64,000 nucleotides of DNA, from contig OZ004595.1 in the NCBI GenBank assembly GCA_963924555.1, positions 868,001 through 932,000 of the forward strand, read 5' to 3'. Below are positions 36,344 to 48,536 of the stretch, piece by piece (the stretch's first letter is position 1; every line of letters begins with the position of its first letter). The translations under genes were made by a program, and so were the position numbers. The notes below the pieces were generated by a model, which saw nothing but the letters and a program-made list of their open reading frames with translations, was not told the DNA's origin and did not search any database. The DNA is from Crambe crambe. Taxonomy: Eukaryota; Porifera; Demospongiae; Poecilosclerida; Crambeidae.

Positions 36344-39300
36344 ATGGCTGAGGGAAAGTCTAAACAGGTGAGCTGTAATGCATGCTCATAGGTAGGACTA
36401 GAAATCCAGATCATAGATAGAGTATCAGGCTATAGCGCCTAAAATAGTGGGGAGGACAGCTGCATTGGTCGGCTAATTCGCCTCAAAACTGCAGCTGTTT
36501 GTTTGTTATGTACAGCCTGTCCTGCTATTTATCAGTTGGCCAATTTATCTTTCTAGTAGAGATAGCAGTTAGCTAGGTCTGCAAGTTCTTTTAGACTTGA
36601 CTGGTAGATAGTGTTACTGCTAGTTTATAGTTTGACTATCTAGATGTTTCCTCCCAATACAGGAACTCGAGAGAAAGCTTGATGATGCATTGGTGGTAAG
36701 TTGTCATGAAAGTAGCTGCTGTGATGTTGTGTTGGTCCAGTGCCCTCTGGTCAGTCACTGCAAAGCACCTTAGGCCCATAGAAACAGTCTGTCAAAGATG
36801 AGGGGTGCTCGTATGCAGGGACAGGTTGCTTATTGGAATGCTGGACTACTCAACCTTAAAGCAGTTACCTCCAGCATGTGGGCCCCAATGTTTCGTACAG
36901 ATTGTCAACACGCCTCAGCTTGTGTGCCTACTAGACCCCTGTCCATTTTTATAGGCCAAATGCTGACTCGGCATAATTCCTAGTGCACCTCTGCCGAGGG
37001 AAGTGGGTGGAGTCTTGTGACTCACAGACCCCAGGACAATATTGAGCACACTTTTTAATGAACATTCCACACGTTTGGAGTGTACAGCTCAAACACCTTG
37101 CATGCTAGACCCCTGCTCAATTTTTTACAAGCCGTTACCAACCCATTCAAGTGTGCCGAGGGAAATGGGCCGGGTCTAGTGACTCATGGACCCCATGACC
37201 TTATAGAGCATGATGTGCTCTACAGGTTCTCCAAGTTTGGAGGCCGTAGCTCGCATGCTGTGGGTGTGGTGATTTTTTTTGTGGTGCATGATGGCTGTCT
37301 TTGTGTGTTGGTTGTATGGTTGTCTCACCTTCTCTCTCTCACTCCTCACAGTTGAAGGCACACTATCAGTGGGCGATAGAGTTCAATGAACAGGTGAGTG
37401 ATGAGTGTAGCAGTGGTGTGATGAGGGCGTGGCATGTGGCCCAGTCCATACCTGGTGTGTATTCCATGTGTGCAGGAATTGTCTGCTGCTCAGAAGGAGC
37501 TCAGTCAGCCTTCCCTGAGTGCAGTCTGAGCTTGAGAAGGAGGTGAAGGATTGTGAGGTATTGATCCAGAAATGTAAAAAGCTTCTCCTTGCTAGAGAAG
37601 AAGAAATAAAGGAGCTACAAGATGCCCTGGGGCAACTTACTTGTAAGTATAAAGATTTAGCACTAATTAGATGATGTAATGATACATTATACAAGTTAGC
37701 CCAGAGCTATAAAATAGTGTGCGCTCAGCTGGGAGGTGTAATTAGTAATTAATAGTAACATGTAAGAATTAATTAGTGACTAATTAAAAGTAGGTGAAAT
37801 TAATAAATGTTTGAGTGGCCATAACTTTTGAAGGGAAAGTGCTATAGTCTTGAAATAAGAACCATTCTGCTCAGAAAATTCTACTCTTTCTTTGTGTCAC
37901 TACTAGCATTACCTAAGAGAGTGTTAGGGAGGTGGTAATCCATTTTGGCATGTATTTTATGACCTTATTATCATTTTATCAGCAGAATGTGACTGTTGTG
38001 ATGTCTTGTAACACTTATTATAAACTGTTATGTAAATAATGTTCTTTCTCCCTCTTCAGCTGCTTCCCAGAAGCCTGACTCTTCTTCCCAGAAAGAAACA
38101 CAGAGTGAGTATTGTAAGCCACAATAAGTGGTCCCATTGACAGCAATGTACACATACAATGGTGTGCTTTAATTGAGGTTCTTAGGCAATAACATAATTT
38201 ATTCAGTCAATGATTTACTTTACAGAATCAACATCAAGTGACTTGCATCTAGATGATGCAAATAGAGAGAAAATGGTAAGTGTGATTAATGGAGGAGGTG
38301 TGTGTATGCAGATATCATTCATGTGGGGTATGAACTCTATGATCGCTCTCCTGGTTTCTCTGTTTCAGTTCAACCAGTCCATGACGTGGGGCCACGTTGA
38401 GGCAATCATCATCAAGGTCCTGATCGTGGGGGCTGCTGGAGTCGGCAAATCCCTTTTTTTGTCTCGTCTCCTTGGTGTCGCTATTTCTCTCATCCGAAAC
38501 AGTACCGGAGTGGTCGAGAAAGCCCAGAGGGTCAACTATCAAAGGTTGGGCACAACAGATCACTTAAAGAACATAGTTTGGGAAGTGGTCGGACCGAAAG
38601 AACTGATGAAACTTCTTGCCGATGCCATAACCTCAGGAATTGAGAAGTTCACTGCTTCTGTTTCCCCTCCACATGCATCTCGTCGTTCCAATAATGGATC
38701 AGGTTCTCATTCGACCAGTTCTGCTGATGCAAGCTACTCTACAGCTAGAACTACCGTCCTTCAGCTGATAGGTCGTTCCAAGGAAGGTAAATTGCTGAAG
38801 ATGACTTGGATCTATCTGATAGATAGTGGAGGGCAGCCTCAGTTCCACGAGCTTCTTACAGCATTCATCAGAAACACCACTTTAGGTATCTTTGTCTTCA
38901 GACTCTCAGATCGGCTGGACGATAAGCCACGGATTGAATACTACAAAGGTGGAAAGCCACTGGGCGAGCCTTATCCTTTCCCCATGAGCCACAAGGAGAT
39001 CTTCCAGCACTGTGTCCAGACCATTTCTTCCCTCCCTTCCACTTCTCCTCCGAAGAATCAGGCCCCAACTCGTCCGAAGATTCTCGTCTTGGGAACTCAT
39101 CGAGACGAAGAGAGCAAGTGTTCCGAAACACGTGATGAAAAAGAGAAGATTCTCAGGGATGTCTTGCACAAAGGACCAAATCCTGACTCAGCCATCTCAG
39201 AAGACTTACTTTATTACAGAAATAAGTGCATCTTTCCTTTGAATGCTAAATCACCCGAGAAGCAGGACGAGGAGATCATCAGTGATATTCGAGAAGAAAT

Positions 39301-40784
39301 AGTGCGTCTTGCACCTCAACCCCAATCCATCCCACTGCAGTATTACGCACTCGAACTAGAACTTGAAAAGAAAGAAGAGAGTGTGATTAGCTTCAAAGAA
39401 TGTTTGGACATTGCCAAGCATTCCCTGCTTTTCGAAGAGACTGTGGCCAGAGCTGCCATCCATCATCTGGATAGCCTCAACCTCATCCAACACTTCCCAG
39501 AGTGTGCCAAGGAGGTTATATTTTGTGACCCCAACATCCTCCTCAACAAGGTGAACGAGCTGATAGAGAAAAGCTACAGCTTGAGGGGCACTTTGACCCC
39601 TTCGAAACCCGAGGTACTATTAAAAGGAGACTGGATTAGATTCCACATGCGTGGCAGGGTGACCTTACCCATGCTTAAAGAGTTTCCTGAAGGCTTTGTG
39701 CAAAATCTTTACGATCATCGCACTCTGGCCAAGATCTTTGAAGACCTGCTCATTTTCACTCGTTTTGAGCATGATGATAGCTTTTTCATGCCTGCCCTGC
39801 TCGATGTTAAAGATCTGAAGCTCATCCAGCGACCGACTAAGACGTGCCTAATCATAGCGTTCTCCTCTGGGTATGCCCCCCTGGGACTTTTTTCTTCCTC
39901 CATTGCCTTTCTGACTTCAAGCAATAATCGATGGCCTTCTCCATGGATGTTCTTGTTCGAAAAAGGTCAACTCTTCCGAAATGTGATCAGCTTTGATGTG
40001 AATGCGGTAAAGGTCACTCTTATTGACTGCTCAGCTCATTTCGAGGTTCATGTGGAGCTGCAGGAAGGCATGCAAGAAGACCCGTCCATAATGCCCGAAG
40101 TGTGCAGAATCATACGCCAAGGGATCAAGGAGGCCATCAAGCAATCGATGAAGAAACGCCACATCTGTAGTGCATCGTATGGTGAGAGTTTCTTCTGCCC
40201 GTGTGACTCGTATGGTACCTACCACTTGGCCAGTGTGAAAGAAGTCTTTGGAAAGTATCGCAGGTGTTGTGATGTCCACACTGGAAAGGGTGGAGCTTTG
40301 GAAGAACATCACTACCAGTGGCTGGGAATAGAACCCTCTACACCATTAAAAGGTAGGAATAACAATTTTTATCATTGGTTTGTGCCAATGGCCTAATGTA
40401 ATTATGTTCTTTATAGCCACTTCTGGTTCTCTTGGGATGGCTGCTCTTCCTGCAGCTAGTGAGTACTTGAAAGACATGAACAGAGAAGAAGTGATCAGAC
40501 TGGGGCTAGCTCTTGGATTGTTATACAGTAGACTTGAAAGGATGAAAATGTTTCCTGAAGATGTCATAGCTGCATGGTTGAGGGGAGACGACGAATGTGG
40601 TTTTCCCAGCTGGACTAGTCTGGCCACAGCTCTTGATAAAACTGGTCACACAGCTATTGCCTCCAAAGTCAGGAAAGGTGAGCACAGCCAAAATCAATGA
40701 GACTACAAACACTTAATCAGTTGATCTGTTTCCTATTTTATAGAAAAGCTCAGTCAAGTCCTCACTACTCCTTCACCTCCATGA
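36344..40784 (+). pseudogene. Gene C: Roc-COR-Death gene with a frameshift and an early stop
   Basis: Exons by homology: 36344-36367, 36663-36695, 37352-37393, 37476-37642, 38060-38104, 38226-38275, 38369-40352, 40417-40677, 40744-40784. Exon 4 is 167 rather than 175 bases: 8 bases are missing in the coiled-coil segment, shifting the frame into a TGA. The Roc-COR exon is full length (1984 bases) and intact, with GAAGVGKS, DSGGQ and THRD, nearly identical to A and D. It is joined to a B-type death-domain exon (ATSGSLGMAALPAASEYLKD). The next linker exon has a TGA (40782-40784) where A, B and D read Arg. A shorter protein starting after exon 4 is conceivable. Otherwise it is a recent pseudogene. 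Confidence 0.75.
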
Positions 40785-40860
40785 CCTACACCAGCAGGTG
40801 AGCAGTTTAGCAGAGTGTGTATTATCATACAGGTACATGGTACTGTTAATGAATGCAGGT

Positions 40861-40989
40861 CCTTCTGTCAACCCTTTACCTGATGAGGTGGACAGTGCTG
40901 CAAACAGTTCTCCTAATGACAGGCAACAAAGGTCTCACCAAACTTCTTCCACTCCTCAAAGACGTGATAAATTTTGCCGATTTTTGTGA
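40861..40989 (+). pseudogene. Terminal exon of gene C, beyond the early stop
   Basis: Homologous to the last exon of A and D (SVNPLPDEVDS then a Ser/Gln-rich tail) and still open to a TGA. It would not be translated if the stop at 40782-40784 is used. Confidence 0.7.
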
Positions 40990-41084
40990 TTGTTATCATC
41001 TCATGTCTTCCATCCTTAAGTATTGTTCATAACTTCTTTATAACAATGGGGAAATAATACAGCCGCTTGACTTTGCCACAGGTG

Positions 41085-41265
41085 ATGAGGTTTCTCAGAG
41101 TCATCAAGGAACTCTTGGTATCCATCCTTCCAATGAACTGGACATGGAACAATGTCTAGTCTTATCTGAGTCTCCCAGCAAATCTATCCGCCCTCAAATT
41201 TCAGCCCCCGGTCATCCTCTCACTGAATTGGTAAGAGAGGAGGGTATCAGGATTGAACGAGTCCT
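41085..41265 (-). pseudogene. Fragment of the acidic/Ser-rich minus-strand gene (after gene C)
   Basis: Resembles the acidic part of the copies after A and D (the segment around 14150-14380), with several small gaps. It starts and ends abruptly and joins a delta-catenin fragment. It is a relic only. Confidence 0.7.
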
Positions 41266-41274
41266 TGTATTCTC

Positions 41275-41450
41275 CAGCACTTTGGACCCAACATTTTCCC
41301 CTTTGTAGAGAGACCTCTTCTTGGAGGCTGTAGAGTGTAAGGCCATTGATTCCTGGGTCTAGTCTCTCTCATCTCACACTCCCTCTGGTCCATGCTACCA
41401 TAAAGTATATGCAATGTCACTATTTTAGTATTGAGAGATGTCAATATGTG
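41275..41450 (+). pseudogene. Fragment of delta-catenin: intron piece plus last-exon end
   Basis: An intron-like part (CCCTTTGTAGAGA) matches the region near 54960. It is followed directly by codons KAIDSWV, a stop, and 3' flank matching 55500-55670. The intervening exon and intron are deleted. It is a partial duplicate of the gene at 53721-55524. Confidence 0.75.
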
Positions 41451-41537
41451 ACAGTTCAGTATATGTGACTAGAATAAGTTTAGGGTCTGTTGAATTATGT
41501 ATGTATGTAGGATGCTAAAAGTCAGTTTGTTCAAGTA

Positions 41538-42265
41538 TTAATTTTCATTGACGACTTCCACATAAGCATAGCCATTCTTGTCTCTTCTTTGCCAAAAGGT
41601 CCTCTTTGGTGGTCGTCCTTGTGCTACTTTTGGTTGACTGGGGGTGGGTGTGGCCCTCTGCTGCTGCTGTGGTGCACTTGGCCTGGTCTCGTAGTAGCCT
41701 GCCTGGGGTGGAGGGTGAGGCCGCCTCACTGCAGTCTGACAAGATGTGTTAGAGACATGCACGACCTGCTGGGAGATAGGGAGATACACAATTCATTGTG
41801 TGGGTTTTTAAATGATAGCAGCAAATTGGTAACTACAACTGTCAAAATTATGCATGAGCATTGTTTGATTGCACATAATGTGAACATGGTAAAGGTGATC
41901 ATGCCTCTATCTCTCATCAACCTTAGGTATTATTTGATGTGTGGCAACTAGGTCACCATCAAAACATCCTGTCTCCGATTTAGCTAGCTAGCTCTAGGTG
42001 CCCAGCCCAGAACTTAGCCCTAGGACATAAGAAGAGGGTTTAGCCCTAGGGGATCACAGACCTAGTCCTATAGCTTAACTTTAATCTGTGATGACCCTCT
42101 CACCCTTGGTCTTGCAATTAATTTTTTTACCTGCCGTTGGGGGACTGCACGATAGACCCGCCTCTCTTCCACGCGCCTTCTTCTCTCCTCACCTTCTTGG
42201 CATGCTCCGAAACAAGCTGCTATAAGGCCAACCGGAATTATGACTAGCATTCTCACTTGCACTGT
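41538..42265 (-). CDS. Small proline-rich, probable single-pass membrane protein, copy 1
   Basis: Two minus-strand exons. One covers about 42131-42265 and encodes MLVIIPVGLIAACFGAC, a short hydrophobic segment, followed by an Arg/Glu-rich stretch (EERRRRVEERRV) and a GT donor. The other, 41538-41765, follows a clean acceptor and encodes 75 residues: VVHVSNTSCQTAV, a Pro/Gln-rich region with YYETRP, and the end YAYVEVVNEN. The intron is phase 0. A first exon with a signal peptide was not identified. The layout (hydrophobic segment, basic stretch, Pro-rich tail) suggests a single-pass membrane protein of unknown family. Confidence 0.45.
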
Positions 42266-42325
42266 TCAAAGAAGGCTTGCTGGATAAGACTCAAGTCACG
42301 CATGCGCAATAAAAAGAAAAGGCGT

Positions 42326-43110
42326 TTATGACAAAATTTTAATAACTGGCCTCTTTGTCCTTGTGCTACTTTTGGTTGACTGGGGGTTGGTGTGGCCCTC
42401 TGCTGCTGCTGTGTGTGGTGGGTGTGGTTGGCAAGCACTTGGCCTGGCCTGCTTGGGGGGATGAGGGTGAGACTGCCACACTACAGTCTGACGAGATGTG
42501 TTAGAGACATGCACCACCTGCCACAGATACATACACAACTCTATAGGAAAATTTTGTAGCTCTCTAAGTATGAATGTTGGAAATAAAATAGCTAACATGA
42601 TTAGATATGCTCTTATCATGATTTAATACTTAACTTTTGCCCGATAATTGCTACTGCAGAAATGGTCACCTTATTAAGTTGCCAGAGAACATAGCAAACT
42701 TTGAGGTGAAGTCAAAGTAGCTACGAGATCTAATCTCTCTGCAGAATCACTTCAAAATGATCCATTTTTGTCTGGAACATGGTGACGCTCCCCTATTGCA
42801 TGTATGAACCTTAGACCTACAGATGTATGGAGTGAGAAGTGAGCTATAAGCTACTAGGCCAGCATCAAAACATTAAAATATTCTTTTAGCCCTAGGACAT
42901 GATCACAGGCCTAGCCCTAACTTTACTCTTCTTGGTTGTAGCTTTTTTTTCCTTTGACCTCCTCAGGCTCCAGATCTTGAGGCTCCAAATCTTGTTGGGG
43001 AACCTCCACTGCACGAAATAACCGCCTCTCTTCCTCTCTTCTCATTCTTTTTCTCTCCTCATTTTCTCTGAGGCATGCTCCGAAGCAAGTTGTTAATAGT
43101 GGGTATAAGA
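42326..43110 (-). pseudogene. Second, diverged copy of the small proline-rich gene
   Basis: The upstream exon (about 42930-43110) encodes LLTTCFGACLRENEERKRM and an acidic repeat (DLEPQDLEPEE). The downstream exon (about 42345-42522) begins VVHVSNTSRQTVVWQ but is then shifted in frame relative to copy 1 and ends early. The hydrophobic segment is weaker. It is probably a decaying tandem duplicate. Confidence 0.45.
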
Positions 43111-43510
43111 TGTATTATCAGGCCTATGGGAATGTGAATCATGTGATACCTGAAGAAATTAGGAGAAGAGATCGTTAAAAACACAAGTCAAAATGCTACA
43201 ACCTTAATACGATATCTTGTAGCATCTAGCTATAAAAATTGCCCTTTTTGCTGTGTGTAGTAACAGCATGTGCAGTAGCTACTCCATAGCTAGCAGGTGC
43301 TTGTTTCATTTAGCTACTCCAAGCAACAGTGCGGGTTGCAAACACCCAGTCTGGTGCAGCTGCTTAGGTTCAGAGTTATAATTATCATGTCCAATCAGTC
43401 CTGGCACAAAATGACATTTTCAAGTGGCCCAGCTAGCTAAAATATCCCCAGATTAGGGGGGCCCCAATAACCCTATTACTTTAAGGACCCCTGGTCCCCA
43501 TATCCCTAGG
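43110..43510. repeat. Downstream block, copy C
   Basis: Related to 4100-5060, 15094-15830 and 62755-63540, with rearranged parts. It is cut sharply at about 43510 by the left end of the KDZ element. Confidence 0.7.
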
Positions 43511-43513
43511 GGC

Positions 43514-44650
43514 GGGCTCTATTGCGGGCACCAGACTGCTCTAATCAGAGATACCACACTATACCAGCACTAAGACACTCTTGAGAGTCTCTGTACTGCA
43601 TGTAATTAGAGTTGACACCCTGTGATGGAATCAATTTAGGATCACAGAGAAGGACCGGATGAAAAAGAGAAGGACCGGGCTCTATTGCGGGCACCAGACT
43701 GCTCTAATTAGAGAGACCACACTATACCAGCACTAAGACACTCTTGAGAGTCTCTGTACTGCATGTAATTAGAGTGGCAGAATCAAATTAGAATCAAAGA
43801 AAAGGACTGGATGAAAAGAGAAGGGCATAAAAGTCAAGCACTCAGATTACTGAATGCCTGTGCCTCATACTTGCAACAATAGTTCACCTCAACTTGGCCT
43901 GCATGCAAACAATATTTCAGACTTGCACACTCAAGCTATCTAAAGAGGGGTGGAGCTGCACATCTGCAGGGTATTTCGGAGACTTTAAGGGGTTAACACA
44001 CAATAATGTTGTCATGGGTAGATTGGATGAGTAGAAAGGCTGTGACAATTTGGTGACCACAGACTTATTAATATCCGAGTAACAGGTAATTGATGTGCTT
44101 GTGACAGATTTCATGAAAAGATCACATAACATTATGTAGTGATTTTTTCCCTCCACTATGCTAGAAATCAGATTTTTGCTCGCAGAAAGTATAGTTTTGG
44201 TGATAGGAGGGTCAAACTATGATACCGGGACCTCTATACAGTGCTCTACCACATACTTCATGGAACCCCATCTAAGCTGATTACATGGCGTACCAAATAT
44301 ATAATCACAGAGAAGGACCAGATGAAAAGAGGAGGACCAGGCTCTATTGTGGGCACCAGACTGCTCCAATTAGGGAGACCACACTGCTAAATCACTCTTG
44401 AGAGTCTATGTACTGAATGTAAAGAGTTGACACCCTGTGACGGAGTTAAATTAGAATTACATAGAAGGACCGGATGAAAAGAGAAGGACCAGGCTCTATT
44501 GTGGACATCAGACTGCTCTAATTGGAGAGACCATATTATACCAGCACTAAAACACTCTTGAGAGTCTCTGTACTGCATTAAAATTGACACCCTGCGAATT
44601 AGAAGGACCGGATGAAAAAGAGAAGGACCAGGCTCTATTGAAGGCACCAG
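43514..44650 (-). repeat. Left subterminal repeat array of the KDZ element
   Basis: At least four copies of a 163-bp unit containing 'gagagaccacactataccag' and 'actcttgagagtctctgtac', in two groups separated by about 460 bp of other sequence. Reverse-complement of the right array. Confidence 0.85.
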
Positions 44651-45079
44651 TAATGGAGACAACAGATTAAATGAAGTATTATCGTTGTCATCATTATTAT
44701 ATATAATTCATACACATTCCTGTTAATTTTATAATGAAGTTGTAAGAGCTATTGAATAATGATTGCTGTTCATGTGTGATGCCCTTCCTAGTTTTTCCCC
44801 CTAAACGAAAAAATAAAACCATTATCATAGTATGTAGGTTCTTCCATAGATTCACCTTATTAGATTGTAGCATTCAAGCAGACACAGCCCCCTGATTTGT
44901 GCTGGGTCTACATTCTTTTTTGCAGACTTAAACGTTTTGATAATATCATCACTGGATACCTATGGATCAAAATAATATCGAAATGGAGAAGGTAGACCAT
45001 TAAGTGGCATAATTATACTTCAGCCAAAATTTGAATGTTGTGCATTACATGAATGCCACAATTGTAACCATCCTCTTGT

Positions 45080-48000
45080 TCAGCCACCTGCAAACGTTAT
45101 CACTACATATTTTGAAATAGTGCTGATACAATACTGTCCACTTACCTTGTTGTATACAGGGTTTAAACATATATCTACCCCTAATAAAATTGTGAAGAAT
45201 TTCCCTACATCTTCTATAGTTTGCTGTGCAAACACCTTAGTGCTATCCCCTCCCGAGTCAAATATATAAGCCCTATAAAGCAGAAAAAGTGACAACTATG
45301 TCTTGTAAACAGTCTCTTACGTTTTGCTTGCAGGAACAACAGCAATTGCAATCCAGTGCCAAATGTCTGCTGACTCTGAACCATGTCCTATCCTGCTTAC
45401 AAATTAAAATGTTATTGTTGCAAGGAATAAAAATACCTTGGCTTGCAAGGAAAAACTATCATATCAAAATTCCATATACGATGCTATCATTGAAACAGGT
45501 CATAATTTAGGCTAGAAATTAAACTTAACATTTTGTCTTCACTAGACGTAATTTTCCCGCAGCAAGCAAAGCTGGGAAAACTTTCCTCCATCACCCCGCA
45601 ACATACACAGTGATACCAACTGCTGCACTTGCTACACTGGATCCAGTCTACATCACTATCCCCATGGAGGTGCTTCACCGTGCACTGGTGAGCTCCTTTG
45701 AAGACACACACCTCCCTAATGCTGTCAGCGATGTCTGTGCGATTATTGGGCATTGCACTAGCAATCACAAGATGTTCTCGTTCTGGTAATGCCACCATCA
45801 TTATTGATTATTACCTGTAGCTACATACATAATGTACCTTCAGGCAGTAGAGGAACAATGTGGTTTAATTCTTTGCTTCCTCTAGTCATCCGTACCCACA
45901 TGATATGGATAACAGATGTAGAGGCTTCACTCAAGCAACAGGGAAATAGAGTAAGCCGAGAGAGACTTAGTTCTTCATCATCATCATTATCATCTTCACT
46001 GTGCTGTTATAGCAACTCCCACAGCACCAGCTAGAAACTGAATTTGTAACATTCTTAAAAATAACATGGACGACTTTAGTGAAGTGCAAGTCATTGCCCA
46101 GTATGCCTCACAACTCAGTGATATATCTGAAGCACAAGCATTTGTGTCTGCTGTGGCTAGCAGTGACAAGATTTTTGAAGATAAGCCAGTGGATGCTACT
46201 GTCCCAGAAATGGTTCGATACATCTTAGAGAAAGAGATTTGCAGCACAACGATTTCTGGATCATATTCTGGTAGCTATAATTAGAATGCAATTGTACATA
46301 ATACTCAAAAGAAATCAATAATCAATGATAGTATATACCATTTTACAATAGTGATCAAAGTGATCAACTGCATTACAAACACTTGCAAGCCGTAGAAGAT
46401 GAGAATGTCTTTGCGAGCCAAATACCAGCAGGCTCACAGAGTTATACAAGCAATCACCATCACCGCGCGACTTCCCAATCATGAACTTTCGAGGGACTCT
46501 GGATCTCAACTGATTCTGACGTCTGCAAGGTAAACAAAAATGAAATATTCCTTAATCTAGCATTTTAGCTAGCTACCTCTTATCAAGTAAAAAGGATGGA
46601 ATATCTGATGCCATCTTCAAATCCACTGATTGAAGGACAACAGTCTTTTTTATTATTTCTGCTGCCCTTTTAAGAAGTGGCCAGGAATGGGCACACTCTT
46701 CTAATAGCAAAAGAGCTCTTCTTGGTTTCTGCATAGATGTCCAGCTATTAGCTAGTGTAATGATCACCAGTACTTACTTACCACAGAACCATCAGTGACT
46801 GCATATACTTGTACTAACTCTGGCACATTCATTCTGTTATAATTACTATCATCCAATTCTCATGAAGTATAATCATCATAAACCTACTTTCTTGTCACTG
46901 CTGTGTGGCTACACAGACAATAGATAAATAATATTGTAAAAATGAGTCTTACACAATTGTTGTGACTTAATGCTCACTTCTTCATTCTCAATCGTGGAAG
47001 CTTTGGGGGGTGACTACAGTATAATAGCATACTATAATTACATGCAATAGTGAATGTAGTTGTCTGATTACCATTTCATGTCCTGATTCGCTGCTGTCAT
47101 CATTTTCATCCTGAAATCCATTTCACTGTCATTATCATCTTTGCTGTAAAAAATTACATTCATCAAAAGTGATTGCTTTAATACTCCTTACATTTCATAG
47201 TGATTTGGACATCTATCTAAAAATGCTTGCAGGATACATCTCATCTCTTTGGCAGTATACTTCGTGTTGTTTTCTAATAATTATTATAGCAACAATGACA
47301 ATTTTAATTTTGAGCATGTTGTGCATGTATACTTTTGGGATGGTTTGGGCTCTTAAATGTTAAGTCCTTCGGAAACCATTCAGCCCTGTTATTTGGATTT
47401 GAGTAGAAGTTGTATTTTCCTATATTGAATATACAATAGTAATGTCATCCATCATTTTGTCTCCAGATTGCAAGTCTACCCTCCGGATTCATTATCCTGG
47501 GTAAGATTTTATATAGGAGATCTGAATCTCTTGAAAGGAGCATTAAAGACACTATCCTTTCTCTCCAGTTTTCCGTGGCAATCTTCGTCACAATCTTAAG
47601 AAATTATAGGCATGAAGTTACGACTGTCCGACTTTGAGTACCATGTACAGTGAATTGCAGGTTGGTTGCCCAATGTAGGATGCATGTGTAAACTTGCAGT
47701 TTTTATTGCAGTCAATTTGCACTTTACATTTGGACAACCCACTTGTAATTTGTGGTGGCTCAGATACCACTTCACACACCTCAGCTTTGACATGGGCAAT
47801 GAAATACGACCAAGTTGGTTAACTAACTTACCAAAATTAATGGCTGCACTTCGAAATTTTTCCTGGACTTCTTTATGATTTCATGTGTGTTGGAACTAAA
47901 ACGTGTAATAATGAACAGTGTTGCAGACTGAGTAGCATTAAACTAACCTTTCCAAACAACCTGATGACGACCCTTAGAAACTTCCCAATAGAGGATAGCA

Positions 48001-48438
48001 AAGCTAGGGGGTTGGGTTTAGTGGCTCTTATCCATCCATCAGCCTAACATAGGTATAGTAGGCTCAGTAATTATACAGTACTACATGACACATTACCTTT
48101 TTCATTAACTGCTTCCATTTTTTATTATTAATCGCAGATAGATTCTATAAATACACACAATTTCTAAGAATTCCTTCTGGATGAAGTCCCAGTAAGAGAA
48201 GCGGCTCCTTCAAAACAGTCTCATAGTTAGCTATGAACTCACTTTTTTCCTTTCTGGATTATTTTTTTCAAGCTTAATGATCTATGATTGTATTGTGGCT
48301 AAGGTAGTAGCTAAAAGTGTAATAATGATTCATTTTAAAGGCTAGTCATACCTTAGGAGAAGGAGGTTTGGGAACAAAGTCTTGCATAGGAATCTCTGGG
48401 GATCCCGGATCCAGTGATATATCACCACTAGAAGACAT
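45080..48438 (-). CDS. KDZ-element accessory gene with OTU protease and PHD-like finger
   Basis: The gene starts with ATG at 48438 (MSSSGDISLDPGSPEIPMQD) and a GT donor 29 codons on. Downstream minus-strand exons include 46522-46339, with GKSRGDGDCLYNSVSLLVFG. The D-G-D-C motif there marks the catalytic Cys of an OTU cysteine protease. Another, from 45782 downward, has WIQCSKCSSWYHCVC, a PHD/RING-like Cys-His cluster. Other stretches (for example RCVKWYLSHHKLQVG near 47750) look coding but are unassigned, and I could not complete the exon chain; at least one stretch near 48170 holds a stop. A de-ubiquitinating role is inferred from the OTU motif. It is divergently paired with the transposase. 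Confidence 0.5.
46066..46284 (+). CDS. Small open frame inside the KDZ element, uncertain
   Basis: A 72-residue plus-strand frame starting MDDFSEVQVIAQYASQLSDI has a natural-looking acidic composition. It lies between minus-strand exons. It resembles no family I know and has no clear splice partners, so it may be chance. Confidence 0.2.
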   Translation: MDDFSEVQVIAQYASQLSDISEAQAFVSAVASSDKIFEDKPVDATVPEMVRYILEKEICSTTISGSYSGSYN

Positions 48439-48536
48439 TTTTTGAAGCAGCAATTGGACTCTCTAATGTTAACCACAACACAGACTAACCAGCTGATTTG
48501 AGGGCGTAAATTAGCAAGCTAGCGATCGTGAAAGGC
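48439..48536. promoter_or_regulatory. Likely bidirectional promoter of the KDZ element
   Basis: Only 98 bp separate the two divergent start codons (48438 on the minus strand, 48537 on the plus strand). No TATA box is evident. A shared promoter is inferred from the layout. Confidence 0.45.

Noticed and set aside
36798-36983. 61-codon frame in intron 2, recurring in A, C and D
   Set aside because: It spans intron 2 DNA conserved between copies; the B copy is different, and splicing of exons 2 to 3 removes it.
43514-44650. LTRs of a retroelement
   Set aside because: The two end arrays are inverted and internally tandem, and the internal genes include a KDZ transposase but no reverse transcriptase.
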